DNA of 64,000 nucleotides. Source: VRUE01 sp963715625 (GTDB taxonomy: Bacteria; Actinomycetota; Thermoleophilia; Solirubrobacterales; 70-9). Under the pieces are notes generated by a model, which was not told the DNA's origin, did no database searches, and was given only the letters and a program-made list of their open reading frames with translations. The stretch covers positions 682,001 through 746,000 of the forward strand of contig OY970260.1 in assembly GCA_963715625.1 (NCBI GenBank), written 5' to 3'. The stretch's first letter is position 1. The number at the start of each line of letters is the position of its first letter. A program made the translations under genes and the position numbers. This document shows, piece by piece, positions 48,336-56,970 of the stretch.

Positions 48336-49817
48336 ATGATCAGGTTTTCACCGGTCGATATCAGGCAGATGAGCCCCGATATGGCACAGACAGTGCCGTC
48401 TTCCGGTACGAGCCTGAGCGCCAAGCCCGAGCCCGCTCGCATCCTGGCAACGGACGACCGGCCCGAGATCTTGCAGCTGATCGACCGCACCCTGGGGGTT
48501 CATCACAAGTGCGAGTTTGCGAGCAGCGTCGAGGGGGCGCGGGGGAAGCTCGCAGCGGCCGCGTTCGACCTCGCCCTCTGCGACATCCAGATGCCGGGCG
48601 AGTCAGGCCTGACGCTGGTTGACGAGATCGCGCGCGACCATCCCGATACGGCGATCGTCCTGGTCACGGGAGTGGATGACCCAGAGGTCGCCAAACAGGC
48701 CTTTGAGATGGGGGCACACGGCTATCTGGTCAAGCCGTTCTGGCCGGGTCAGCTGCAGATCACGACGATGAACGCGCTGCGCCAGCGCAAGCTGGAACTG
48801 GCGCAGAAGGCACACAGCAAGGCCCTGGAGGACCGGCTGCAGATCCTCATGGACCGGGCGCCGGTGCCCATCTACATCAAGGACCGGAACCGCCGCTACG
48901 TGCTCGCGAACCGCGTCGCCCACGAAGTGGCCGGGCTGAAGAGTGGGGAGCTGATCGGCCTCGGCGATACCGACATCATGCCCCCCGAGGCCGAGAGGCT
49001 GGTCGCGGAGAGCGACCGCAAGGTCCTCGAGCAGGGCGGCAGCTATGAAGCGGAGGAGACGCTCCAGGTGGGAGACCGGCAGCGGACCTTCCTGACCGTC
49101 AAGTTCCCCTTCGTCGACGACGAGGGCCGGATCGCCGGAATCTCGGGCATCTCGACGGACATCACCGAAAAAAAGCAGGCGGAAACGCTCCGCGAAGAGC
49201 TCGCCGAGGCCCGCGAGCGGGCGATCGAGGAGCTGCGTGCATCGCGCCAGGAGACCGTCGAGCGGCTCACCAAGGCGATCGAGATGCACGACGCCGAGAC
49301 GGGGGAGCACATCAACAGGATGGCCTCGATCGCCGCATTTCTCGCCTGCAAGATCGGGCTCGAACGCGATCGCGTCCTGCTGCTGCGGGCAGCGGCGCCG
49401 ATGCACGACGTCGGCAAGGTCGCGACCCCCGACGGAATCCTGCAAAAGCAGGGGCCGCTTACCCCAGAGGAGCGCGAGGAGATGCAGCGCCACACCACCG
49501 TCGGCTACCAGATCCTCGCCGACTCGGAGAGCGAGTTGCTGCGCCTTGCCGCGACGATCGCGCTCACCCACCACGAGCGCTGGGACGGCGGCGGCTATCC
49601 GCAAGGTCTATCCGGCGAGGAGATCCCGATCGAGGGCCGGATCACGGCGGTCGCCGACGTCTTCGACGCTCTGCTCAGCGACCGCTGCTACCGGCCGGCG
49701 CTGTCGGTAGACGATGCGGTGGAAGCTATGAAGCAGGGAGGGAGCACCCACTTCGACCCGCAGATCGTGGACGTCCTGCTCAACCATCTAGAGGAAGTGC
49801 TCTCGCTTCGTGGCTGA
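48336..49817 (+). CDS. Response regulator with REC, PAS and HD-GYP domains
   Basis: This 493-residue protein has a receiver domain (residues about 28-150, LALCDIQMPG), a PAS domain (170-285) and an HD-GYP phosphodiesterase (310-490). The last shows HDVGK (MHDVGKVATPDGIL) and HHERWDGGGYPQGL as metal-binding signature. HD-GYP proteins hydrolyse cyclic di-GMP or related dinucleotides and often control polysaccharide production. It lies 64 bases after the hybrid kinase and is the likely partner. Confidence 0.93.
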   Translation: MIRFSPVDIRQMSPDMAQTVPSSGTSLSAKPEPARILATDDRPEILQLIDRTLGVHHKCEFASSVEGARGKLAAAAFDLALCDIQMPGESGLTLVDEIARDHPDTAIVLVTGVDDPEVAKQAFEMGAHGYLVKPFWPGQLQITTMNALRQRKLELAQKAHSKALEDRLQILMDRAPVPIYIKDRNRRYVLANRVAHEVAGLKSGELIGLGDTDIMPPEAERLVAESDRKVLEQGGSYEAEETLQVGDRQRTFLTVKFPFVDDEGRIAGISGISTDITEKKQAETLREELAEARERAIEELRASRQETVERLTKAIEMHDAETGEHINRMASIAAFLACKIGLERDRVLLLRAAAPMHDVGKVATPDGILQKQGPLTPEEREEMQRHTTVGYQILADSESELLRLAATIALTHHERWDGGGYPQGLSGEEIPIEGRITAVADVFDALLSDRCYRPALSVDDAVEAMKQGGSTHFDPQIVDVLLNHLEEVLSLRG

Positions 49818-49856
49818 CTGGGTGCATTGACGGGTAGAGCGAAAAGACAAGACCCG

Positions 49857-49960
49857 CCGAAGCGGGCCGAGTCTGGCGAAGCGGGGAACCACCCCGCAGG
49901 CGATCCACAATCCTGCCCAGGGTACCACTGGCAGCTCGCCCCCGACTCGACCCGCTTCGG
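49857..49960. other. Nested hairpin region downstream of the HD-GYP gene
   Basis: Arms at 49857-49873 and 49944-49960 match at 16 of 17 positions. An inner perfect hairpin (GCGGGG-AACCA-CCCCGC, 49881-49897) and another pair (CTGCCCAG/CTGGCAG) fill the interior. It is probably the terminator zone between the HD-GYP gene and the convergent rmlC, but the multi-stem form also suits a small structured RNA. Confidence 0.45.
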
Positions 49961-50031
49961 TCGTGTCTCTTGCGGAGGGCGCCGGACTCGAACCGGATCC
50001 GGCTGGTTAAGCCGAACAGTGTGATTGTGGG

Positions 50032-50583
50032 TCACCCGAACGGCAGCGTCTCGCGCAGCTCGGCGAGGCTCGGGGCGCTGACGTCGCGACCGGAGAGGAG
50101 CGGTTCCGGCACCGGCCACTCGACCCCGACGTCCGGGTCGTCCCAGGCGATGCCGGCCTCGGTCGCGGGGTCGTAGACGCTCGAGCAGAGGTAGGCGACG
50201 TCGGCGACGTCGCTGAGCACGACGAAGCCGTGGGCGAAGCCGACCGGGACGAAGAATTGGCGGTGGAGCTCGTCGTCGAGGACGTGGCCCTCCCACTGGC
50301 CGAAGGTCGGGGAGTCGCGTCGCAGGTCGACGGCGACGTCGAAGATCTCGCCGCGGGCGCAGCGGACCAGCTTCGCCTGGCCCGGCTCGGTCTGGAAGTG
50401 CAGGCCGCGCAGCGTGCCCCTCGCCGAGCGCGAGTGGTTGTGCTGGACGAACTCGACGTCCACCCCGTGCTCGGCCAGGAGGTCGCGGCGGTAGGTCTCG
50501 AGGAAGAAGCCGCGGTCGTCGCCGTGGACAGTCGGCTCGATCAGGGCGGTCCCGCCGAGCTTCGTGGGCAGGCGCTTCAGCAT
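50032..50583 (-). CDS. rmlC: dTDP-4-dehydrorhamnose 3,5-epimerase
   Basis: This 183-residue cupin enzyme has the RmlC signature: GDDRGFFLETYRRD at the start, HNHSRSARGTLRGLHFQ (catalytic His in LHFQ), KLVRCARGEIFDVAVDLR and FVPVGFAHGFVVLSD. It epimerises two carbons of dTDP-4-keto-6-deoxyglucose, third step of dTDP-L-rhamnose synthesis. It overlaps rmlB by one base and is co-transcribed with it. Confidence 0.95.
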   Translation of the reverse strand: MLKRLPTKLGGTALIEPTVHGDDRGFFLETYRRDLLAEHGVDVEFVQHNHSRSARGTLRGLHFQTEPGQAKLVRCARGEIFDVAVDLRRDSPTFGQWEGHVLDDELHRQFFVPVGFAHGFVVLSDVADVAYLCSSVYDPATEAGIAWDDPDVGVEWPVPEPLLSGRDVSAPSLAELRETLPFG

Positions 50584-51566
50584 CAGCCGAGCGCCCTGCC
50601 GTACTGCTTCTCGTAGTACTCGCGGTACTCGCCGGAGCGGATCGGCCCCCACCACTCCTCGTTCTCGCGGTACCACCGCACCGTCTTCTCCAGGCCCTCG
50701 GCGAAGCGCACCTGCGCCTGCCAGCCGAGCTGCTCGCGGATCTTGTCGCTGCCCAGCGAGTAGCGGCGGTCGTGTCCGGGCCGGTCGGCGACGTACTCGA
50801 TCAGGTCCTCGCCGGCGCCGGTCAGCTCGACCACCCGCCTGACGACCTCGAGGTTCTCGCACTCGTCGGGGCCGCCGACGTTGTAGGCCTCGCCGGGCCG
50901 GCCCCGCTCCAGCACCGCGTGGATGCCGCGGCAGAAGTCCTCGACGTAGAGCCAGTTGCGGACCTGGCGGCCGTCGCCGTAGACCGGCAGCGGGTCTCCG
51001 TGCAGGGCGTTCAGCACCATCAGCGGGATCAGCTTCTCCGGGTACTGGCGCGGGCCGTAGTTGTTGGAGCCGCGGCAGATCACCGCCTCCAGCCCGTAGG
51101 TGTGGAAGTGGGCGGCGACGAGCAGGTCGCCGGCGGCCTTGGTCGCCGAGTAGGGCGAGGAGGGGTCCAGCGGTGAGGACTCGGTGAACGACCCCGACTC
51201 GATCGAGCCGTAGACCTCGTCGGTGGAGACCTGCAGGTAGCGGCCGACGCCCAGCTCGCGGGCGGCGTCGAGCAGGGTGCCGGTGCCGATCACGTGGGTG
51301 CGGGCGAAGGCGTCCTGGTCGTCGATCGAGCGGTCGACGTGAGACTCGGCGGCGAAGTTGACGACCGCGTCGCAGCCCTCCATCGCCTCGCGCACGACGT
51401 TCGGGTCCTCGATCGCGCCGACGACGAGTTCGGTGCCCTCGGGCAGGTTCTCGCGCCGGCCCGCGTAGGTGAGCTTGTCGAGCACCCGCACCTCGTGCTC
51501 GGTGCCGGCGAGGCGCACGTAGGTCGAGCCGATGAACCCGGCGGCGCCGGTGACGAGAAGCTTCAC
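50583..51566 (-). CDS. rmlB: dTDP-glucose 4,6-dehydratase
   Basis: This 327-residue short-chain dehydrogenase has VTGAAGFIGSTYVRLA, the NAD loop, NFAAESHVDRSI, STDEVYGS (catalytic Thr-Asp-Glu) and YSATKAAGD (Tyr-x3-Lys). It performs the second step of dTDP-rhamnose synthesis. GTG51566 begins the fold. It is directly upstream of rmlC and 122 bases downstream of rmlD on the same strand. Confidence 0.95.
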   Translation of the reverse strand: MKLLVTGAAGFIGSTYVRLAGTEHEVRVLDKLTYAGRRENLPEGTELVVGAIEDPNVVREAMEGCDAVVNFAAESHVDRSIDDQDAFARTHVIGTGTLLDAARELGVGRYLQVSTDEVYGSIESGSFTESSPLDPSSPYSATKAAGDLLVAAHFHTYGLEAVICRGSNNYGPRQYPEKLIPLMVLNALHGDPLPVYGDGRQVRNWLYVEDFCRGIHAVLERGRPGEAYNVGGPDECENLEVVRRVVELTGAGEDLIEYVADRPGHDRRYSLGSDKIREQLGWQAQVRFAEGLEKTVRWYRENEEWWGPIRSGEYREYYEKQYGRALG

Positions 51567-51687
51567 GCGGCGGAAGGCTAGCGGGAATGCCCCGAGACCC
51601 GCCATGGGACCGATAGGCGTTCAGGCTTTACACGACCCAACTTGTTTGCAGTTCAGTGTGAAAGTTCCGCAGAAAGGGCGAGAGACG

Positions 51688-52542
51688 CTACGCGGCAGCC
51701 TCCTGCTCTGCCGAGCGCTGGGAGAGGTAGGCGGCGAGGCCGTCGTGCCAGGAGGGCAGCTCGATCGCGTGCTCGCGCTGGCTCTGCAGCGCCGAGTAGG
51801 CGGGGCGGGGGGCGGGACGGCCAAGCATCTCCGTCGTCCCGGAGAGCACCCGACACTCGATCTTCGCCTGCTCGAAGATCTCGCGGGCGAAGTCGTACCA
51901 GGAGCAGGCGCCGGCGGCGGCCATGTGGTGGATCCCGAACTCGATCCCCTCGATCAGGCGCACGATGCCGTAGGCGAGATGCCAGGTGTAGGTGGGCGAG
52001 CCGACCTGGTCGCGGACGACCAGCACCTCGTTCTGGGTAGAGGCGAGCCGCAGCATCGTCTCGACGAAGTTGGAGCCGCCGATGCCGAAGAGCCAGGAGG
52101 AGCGGACGACGAAGTGGCGCTTGTTGGCGGCCGCGGTCGCCTCCTCGCCCGCGAGCTTGGTGCGACCGTAGGCGGAGAGCGGCGCCGGCTGGTCGGTCTC
52201 GACGTACGGCTCGCCCTTGGCCCCGTCGAAGACGTAGTCGCTGGAGACGTAGACGACCGAGGCATCCACCGCGGCGGCGGCCGCGGCCACATGGCCCGCG
52301 CCCGTGCCGTTCACCGTCATCGCCGCGTCCTCTGCCTCCTCGGCGCCGTCGACGTCGGTCCAGGCGGCGCAGTTGATCGCCACGTCGGGCCGCTCCAGCT
52401 CGAACTTCGCCCCGACGGCCGCCGCGCCGGCGACGTCGAGCTCGGTGTGGCCGAACCCGACCACGTCGTGGCCGGCGTTGCCGGCGGCGAGGACGACGTC
52501 GCGTCCGAGCATGCCACCGGCCCCTGTGACGAGAACCTTCAT
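51688..52542 (-). CDS. rmlD: dTDP-4-dehydrorhamnose reductase
   Basis: This 284-residue short-chain dehydrogenase has VTGAGGMLGRDVVLAA, the INCAAWTDVDGAE motif, VVYVSSDYVFDGAKGEPY and YGRTKLAGE (Tyr-x3-Lys), all typical of RmlD. It reduces the 4-keto sugar to dTDP-L-rhamnose with NADPH. Together with rmlA at 54476 and rmlB/rmlC downstream, the full pathway is present in this window, interrupted by the AAA+ and XRE genes. Confidence 0.95.
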   Translation of the reverse strand: MKVLVTGAGGMLGRDVVLAAGNAGHDVVGFGHTELDVAGAAAVGAKFELERPDVAINCAAWTDVDGAEEAEDAAMTVNGTGAGHVAAAAAAVDASVVYVSSDYVFDGAKGEPYVETDQPAPLSAYGRTKLAGEEATAAANKRHFVVRSSWLFGIGGSNFVETMLRLASTQNEVLVVRDQVGSPTYTWHLAYGIVRLIEGIEFGIHHMAAAGACSWYDFAREIFEQAKIECRVLSGTTEMLGRPAPRPAYSALQSQREHAIELPSWHDGLAAYLSQRSAEQEAAA

Positions 52543-52554
52543 CGGCGGGACAGG

Positions 52555-53799
52555 CTAGTCACTCCAGAGGCTCGCCAACGGGACCGCCTCGATTCGGTCG
52601 CCGAGTGGGATCGAGTCGGGGCCGAGATGCAGGATGAGGCCGAGGCGGAAACGGTCCCCCAGGCTGTCCCGAAGGATGCGCAGCCCGCCGAGATCGCGAA
52701 ACTGCGCCGTCGCCGAGGCCTTTACCTCAATCGCGACCACATCCCCGTTCCCATGCTCGATCACCAGATCGACCTCGTGGCCACGACGGTCACGGAAGTG
52801 ATGAAGACGCAGCAGGGGCCCAAGGTCGCTAAAGCTCATCTGACGCAGCACCTCGTTGACGACGAAGGTCTCGAAGACGCTCCCCGCAATCCCACCATCG
52901 CCCTCGAGCCGCTTCTCGTCCGCGCCAATCAGGGAACAGAGCATTCCGGTATCGGAGAGATGCAGCTTCGGCGTGCGAATCACGCGGTGGCCCAGATTCG
53001 AATGCCATGCGGGGAGGCGCACGAGCAGGAAGAGCTGCTCCAAGGCGCGGAGATGATTGGCGACGGTCTTGTGGTCGATCCCCAACTCCCGGCCTATCGA
53101 GGAGAGGTTGGTCAGTGCCGCCGAACGCGCAGCGGCCAGGCGGAGCACATCTCCCGCTATCTCGGCGTCCCTCACCGAGGAAAGCTCATCCACCTCCCGA
53201 CCCAGAATCGACTCCGTATAGCCGGCAAAGAAGCGACGCCGACCGGAGACCCCGAGATTCACCGCCTCAGGGAACCCACCTCTCACGATCCGCTCCACGT
53301 AGGCCGCCCTGCCGGTCGGAGCACCGCTGGCCCTCCGCACCCGGCCGCCGAAAGCGTCCTCGAGAAAGGACCCCGGCGCCAACCCGGCCAGCTCCCTCTC
53401 CGAAAACGGCCAGAGCGTCAGGTAAGAGATTCGGCCGGGTAGCGCATCGGCAATCCGAGGGTGGGTGATGATGTTCGCTGAGCCGGTCAGGAGAAACTGA
53501 CCTCGGGAGTTGTCGGCATCGACCACCCGCTTGATCGCAAGCAGCAGCTCAGGGGCCCGTTGCACCTCGTCGATCGCAAGGCGTGCCGCTCCCGCCACAA
53601 ACCCAACCGGGTCCGCTTGCGCAAGCCTCAGCGTGCCTTCGTTGTCAAGGGATACGTACCGAGCTGGGTAATCCGTTTCGGCCACCGACTGGACAAGGGT
53701 GGTCTTTCCCGATTGCCGAGCGCCGAGCAGGCAGACGACCCGCGCCTCGGACAGAGCCTCGATGACGAGCGGGCGAATGTGGCGGGGAACCAGCGGCAT
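52555..53799 (-). CDS. AAA+ ATPase with DUF4143 domain
   Basis: This 414-residue protein has a P-loop GARQSGKTTLVQ, Walker B-like RLAIDEVQRAPELL and sensor LTGSANI in the first half. A winged helix (SSIGRELGIDHKTVANHLRALEQLFLL) follows, then the C-terminal DUF4143 domain with the nuclease-fold motif GHEVDLVIEHGNGDVVAIEVKAS (D...E-x-K). The family is widespread and little understood; transcription or defence roles have been proposed. It stands alone between rmlD and a run of five 22-bp iterons upstream of its start. Confidence 0.85.
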   Translation of the reverse strand: MPLVPRHIRPLVIEALSEARVVCLLGARQSGKTTLVQSVAETDYPARYVSLDNEGTLRLAQADPVGFVAGAARLAIDEVQRAPELLLAIKRVVDADNSRGQFLLTGSANIITHPRIADALPGRISYLTLWPFSERELAGLAPGSFLEDAFGGRVRRASGAPTGRAAYVERIVRGGFPEAVNLGVSGRRRFFAGYTESILGREVDELSSVRDAEIAGDVLRLAAARSAALTNLSSIGRELGIDHKTVANHLRALEQLFLLVRLPAWHSNLGHRVIRTPKLHLSDTGMLCSLIGADEKRLEGDGGIAGSVFETFVVNEVLRQMSFSDLGPLLRLHHFRDRRGHEVDLVIEHGNGDVVAIEVKASATAQFRDLGGLRILRDSLGDRFRLGLILHLGPDSIPLGDRIEAVPLASLWSD

Positions 53800-53810
53800 C
53801 CCCCCATCGT

Positions 53811-53910
53811 GGCAGATTGGGAGCCGCGTTGTGGCAAATTGGGAGTGGTTGTAAGGCGAATTGGGATCGCGTGCTCGGCGAACTGGGAGCAGCACGCTGT
53901 CGAATTGGGA
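53811..53910. repeat. Five iterons of 22-bp period upstream of the AAA+ gene
   Basis: A 12-base motif close to GGCGAATTGGGA occurs at 53811, 53833, 53855, 53877 and 53899, always 22 bases apart, with 10-base unconserved spacers. The period equals about two helical turns, so all copies face the same side of the DNA. The first copy is 12 bases from the AAA+ start. It is a likely multi-site operator. Confidence 0.85.
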
Positions 53911-54106
53911 TCTGTCGTGAGAGAAGTTGAAGGGGCGGTCAAACGCCTGAGCCGGTTGCGAGTCGGAAGCCAGGGCTGAACCGGATCGAGGACCCACAAC
54001 CGCTCCAAGACATCCTGTACTGCAACGCTGTCGCCCGGGCCGGCGCCTCTCTACGGTCGCCGGCGCCCGCCTCAGCAGGGCCGTTTGCCGTCACTTCGCC
54101 CCCTCG

Positions 54107-54146
54107 CTTCGTCTTTTCCAGTCCAATAGCACCGGAAAAGACGAAG
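54107..54146. terminator. 13-bp palindrome upstream of the XRE gene
   Basis: CTTCGTCTTTTCC (54107-54119) pairs perfectly with GGAAAAGACGAAG (54134-54146) around 14 bases. It lies between divergent genes (AAA+ and XRE), so it is more likely an operator or an isolated repeat than a terminator of either. Confidence 0.4.
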
Positions 54147-54235
54147 TTACCGGGAGGCATTGGGAAATCTAAAGCTAACCAAAACTTGTGAAATTTCCTA
54201 TGGAGGTCGCGGCCCAAAGGACAGAGGATTGCGGC

Positions 54236-54430
54236 ATGGGCGCTTTCGGCACCAACCTGCGCGGGGCACGGAAACGGCTCGGGTTGACGCAGGAACAGGT
54301 CGCAGAGCGAAGCGGGGTGCACGCCACGGAGATCAGCCGGATAGAGACAGGCAAGCGCGATCCGCAAGTCTCGACGTTGGAACGGCTCGCCAAGGCGGTC
54401 GAGGTAGAGCCGGGGCGACTTCTTGACTAA
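54236..54430 (+). CDS. Small XRE-family HTH regulator
   Basis: This 64-residue protein is essentially one Cro/C1-type HTH domain (NLRGARKRLGLTQEQVAERSG, then ATEISRIETGKRDPQVSTLERLAKAVEV). ATG54236 has GAGG eight bases upstream; GTG54188 would add 16 residues. It ends 45 bases before the convergent rmlA. It could regulate the neighbouring AAA+ gene or polysaccharide genes. Confidence 0.78.
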   Translation: MGAFGTNLRGARKRLGLTQEQVAERSGVHATEISRIETGKRDPQVSTLERLAKAVEVEPGRLLD

Positions 54431-54475
54431 TTGACGCCTTCTTGAACTGCTGCCCCGGCTTGAGAGCGGGCCGGT

Positions 54476-55552
54476 CTAGATGATCTTGATCTCGGAGCGG
54501 TCGCCGACGAGCATGCGCAGCGTCTTCGGCATGCCGTCGCTGCGGGTGAGCTTGACCTCGCGGCCGAGCAGGCTCGCCTCCATGCGGGTGCCGAGATCCT
54601 CGACGACCGAGTCCGCGAGGACGATCGAGTGCTCGATTTCCGAGCGGCAGATGCGCACCCGCTCGCCGATCGAGGTGTAGGGGCCGACGTAGGCTTCCTC
54701 GATCCGGGCGCCGGCACCGATCACCGCCGGGCCGCGCACGACCGAGCCCTTCAGCACCGCCCCCTCCTCGACCACGACGCGACCCTCGACCCGCGAGGCC
54801 TCGTCGACCTCGCCCTCGATCCGGGTCTCGATCTCCTCCAGCACGAGCCGATTGGCCTCGAGCATGTCGGCCAGCTGGCCCGTGTCCTTCCACCAGCCGC
54901 TGACCACCTCCGATTGCACGGCGCGACCCTCCTCGATCAGGCCCTGGATCGCCTCGGTGATCTCCAGCTCGCCGCGCCAGGAGGGCTCCAGGGCGCGGGC
55001 GGCGTCGAAGATCGCCGGCGCGAAGAGGTAGACGCCGACCAGGGCGAGGTTCGACGGCGGGTCTTTCGGCTTCTCGACCAGGCGCACGACCCTCCCCCCC
55101 TCCAGCTCGGCGACCCCGTAGGACTGGGGATCGTCGACCGGCGTCAGCAGGATCAGCGCGTCGGGCTCCTCGGCGCGAAAGGTGGCGACGAGGCCGCGCA
55201 GGCCGTCGGCGAGCAGGTTGTCGCCCAGGTACATGACGAAGGGCGAGCCGCCGATGTACTCCTCCGCGGTGAGGACCGCGTGGGCGAGCCCGGCGGGCTC
55301 GTCCTGGACGATGTAGGTGACCTCGGCGCCGAAGGCGGAGCCGTCGCCGACGGCCTCGCGGATCTCCTCGCCCGTCTCGGGGGCGATGACAATGCCGATC
55401 TCGGTGACGCCGGCATCGACCAGCGCCTCGATCCCGTAGAAGAGCACGGGCTTGTTGGCGACGGGAACGAGCTGCTTCGCCGAGGTGTGCGTGATCGGGC
55501 GCAGCCGCGTCCCGGCCCCGCCGGAGAGGATCAGGCCTTTGAGGTCTTGCAC
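54476..55552 (-). CDS. rmlA: Glucose-1-phosphate thymidylyltransferase (long form)
   Basis: This 358-residue enzyme has LILSGGAGTRLRPITHTSAKQLVPVANKP as nucleotide loop (key G-G-x-G-T-R-L-x-P and K-x-L-x-P), LGDNLL as metal site, and a C-terminal left-handed beta-helix with hexapeptide-like repeats, typical of the long actinobacterial form. It makes dTDP-glucose, the first step to rhamnose. It diverges from the Wzy-like gene at 55581. Confidence 0.93.
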   Translation of the reverse strand: MQDLKGLILSGGAGTRLRPITHTSAKQLVPVANKPVLFYGIEALVDAGVTEIGIVIAPETGEEIREAVGDGSAFGAEVTYIVQDEPAGLAHAVLTAEEYIGGSPFVMYLGDNLLADGLRGLVATFRAEEPDALILLTPVDDPQSYGVAELEGGRVVRLVEKPKDPPSNLALVGVYLFAPAIFDAARALEPSWRGELEITEAIQGLIEEGRAVQSEVVSGWWKDTGQLADMLEANRLVLEEIETRIEGEVDEASRVEGRVVVEEGAVLKGSVVRGPAVIGAGARIEEAYVGPYTSIGERVRICRSEIEHSIVLADSVVEDLGTRMEASLLGREVKLTRSDGMPKTLRMLVGDRSEIKII

Positions 55553-55580
55553 GTGCCGAGAAGGCTATCGTCGCGTCGTA

Positions 55581-56957
55581 ATGCAGCGGGGACCCACTGT
55601 CGAGGCGGTCAGGCCACTTGCAATGCCTCGCTCGGTTGACCTCTCGCGCCTGGCCGGCTTCTGCTTCGACCACCTCGAGGAGATCGGCCTCGCGATCCTG
55701 CTTCTCGCCGCCTTCTTCCCGGCGGCGCCGCCGACCGTGTCCGCGCTGATGAGCCCCGACTACGAGAACATGTGGTCGCTGCGGCTCGGGCCGGCCAATC
55801 CCTTCGAGCTGGCGATCGCGGGGCTCGCTGCCGCCTGGGCCATACGGCTGCTGGTCGTGCCGCCGAAGTTGACCAGCTTCGACCGGCCGCTGGCGATCCT
55901 CCTTCTCGCCCTCGCCGCGCTGCAGGCCCTGGCCCTGGCGGGGAGCCTCGGCGACGTCCGGTACCTGCAGGCCGACCTGGAGCGCATCGCCCTGCTGGTT
56001 GCCGGATACGTCGTCGTTACGCGCTGCGTCCGCGACAGCGCGGCCCTGCGTCGATTCACGTTGATCCTGGCCGGCGTGATCACGCTGCGCGCCGTCCAGC
56101 TGCTCCTCGCCTACGGCCTCACCGGAGAGACCGGCTTCACGACGATCCTCGACCGTTCGGCACTGCTGATCACCGAGGACGGGCTGCTGCTGATGCTTCC
56201 CGTGACCCTTGCCTGGGGGGCGCTCGTTGACGGCAGGCTGGCCCTATGGGGGTCGATCGGCGCAGTCCTCGGCACCGCCGCGGTGTTCGTCGTCAACCTG
56301 CTCTCGCTGCGGCGCGGCGCGGTGCTGATGATCGGCACCGCGCTCGTCGTGCGGTCACTCGGCATCGGCGCCCGCCGCATCCTGCTCAGCGCCGGGGCGG
56401 TGCTCCTGGTCGCGGCGGTCGCGGTGGCGGTGGGGCCCGGCCGCCCGCTCTTCGACCAGGCTCGCTACACCGCCACCTCCAGCCTGCTGCGCACCGACGA
56501 TGCCTCCAGCAGCCAGCGCAAGGCGGAGTTGCTCAACTTCAACCGCAACGTCGACGGCGTCGATTGGGCGACGGGGCGCGGGATCGGCGTCCTCTGGCAA
56601 TCCGAGATCCTTTCGCCGGTGGACATCGCCGCCTTCGGCAGCGACGAGAACGCGCTCACCCGGCTCGGCTGGCACGTCTACGGCCTGGACTGGGCCTACA
56701 AGTTCGGCCTGCTCGGCGTAGGCCTGATCCTCGCCGCCGCCGCCTTTCTCGGCCGCCGGATCGTCAACTCCTACCGGGCCGCCGACGGGACGGGGCGCTG
56801 GCTGATCTACTCGCTGGCCGTCTGCGCGCCTCCGTTTGCGCTGCTCGCTTTCACCAACCCCCGCGTCGCGCTGATGGCCGGGATCCTGGTCGGGCTTCTC
56901 TCACGGTGCTGCGACTTCTGGCCACCGCGCTCGGTTGACAGGCGCGGCGTCGCCTAG
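55581..56957 (+). CDS. Second O-antigen ligase/polymerase-like membrane protein
   Basis: This 458-residue protein has about ten hydrophobic helices and a large periplasmic loop (residues about 295-375) containing SSSQRKAELLNFN and GRGIGVLWQSE, similar in place to the ligase loop. It resembles the Wzy/O-antigen ligase family but lacks some of its residues, so the exact role is uncertain. ATG55581 follows the divergent rmlA start by 28 bases. The next gene, a sugar epimerase, begins 13 bases after its stop. Confidence 0.75.
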   Translation: MQRGPTVEAVRPLAMPRSVDLSRLAGFCFDHLEEIGLAILLLAAFFPAAPPTVSALMSPDYENMWSLRLGPANPFELAIAGLAAAWAIRLLVVPPKLTSFDRPLAILLLALAALQALALAGSLGDVRYLQADLERIALLVAGYVVVTRCVRDSAALRRFTLILAGVITLRAVQLLLAYGLTGETGFTTILDRSALLITEDGLLLMLPVTLAWGALVDGRLALWGSIGAVLGTAAVFVVNLLSLRRGAVLMIGTALVVRSLGIGARRILLSAGAVLLVAAVAVAVGPGRPLFDQARYTATSSLLRTDDASSSQRKAELLNFNRNVDGVDWATGRGIGVLWQSEILSPVDIAAFGSDENALTRLGWHVYGLDWAYKFGLLGVGLILAAAAFLGRRIVNSYRAADGTGRWLIYSLAVCAPPFALLAFTNPRVALMAGILVGLLSRCCDFWPPRSVDRRGVA

Positions 56958-56970
56958 ACTGGCGCGCTCT

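Noticed and set aside
49970..50050. Complete tRNA on the minus strand near a T-arm-like sequence
   Set aside because: The T-arm and 3' acceptor-like bases are present, but no complementary 5' acceptor, D-arm or normal anticodon arm fits at tRNA spacing.
53811..53910. CRISPR array
   Set aside because: The repeat is only 12 bases with 10-base spacers, there are no cas genes, and the strict 22-bp period fits phased operators better.
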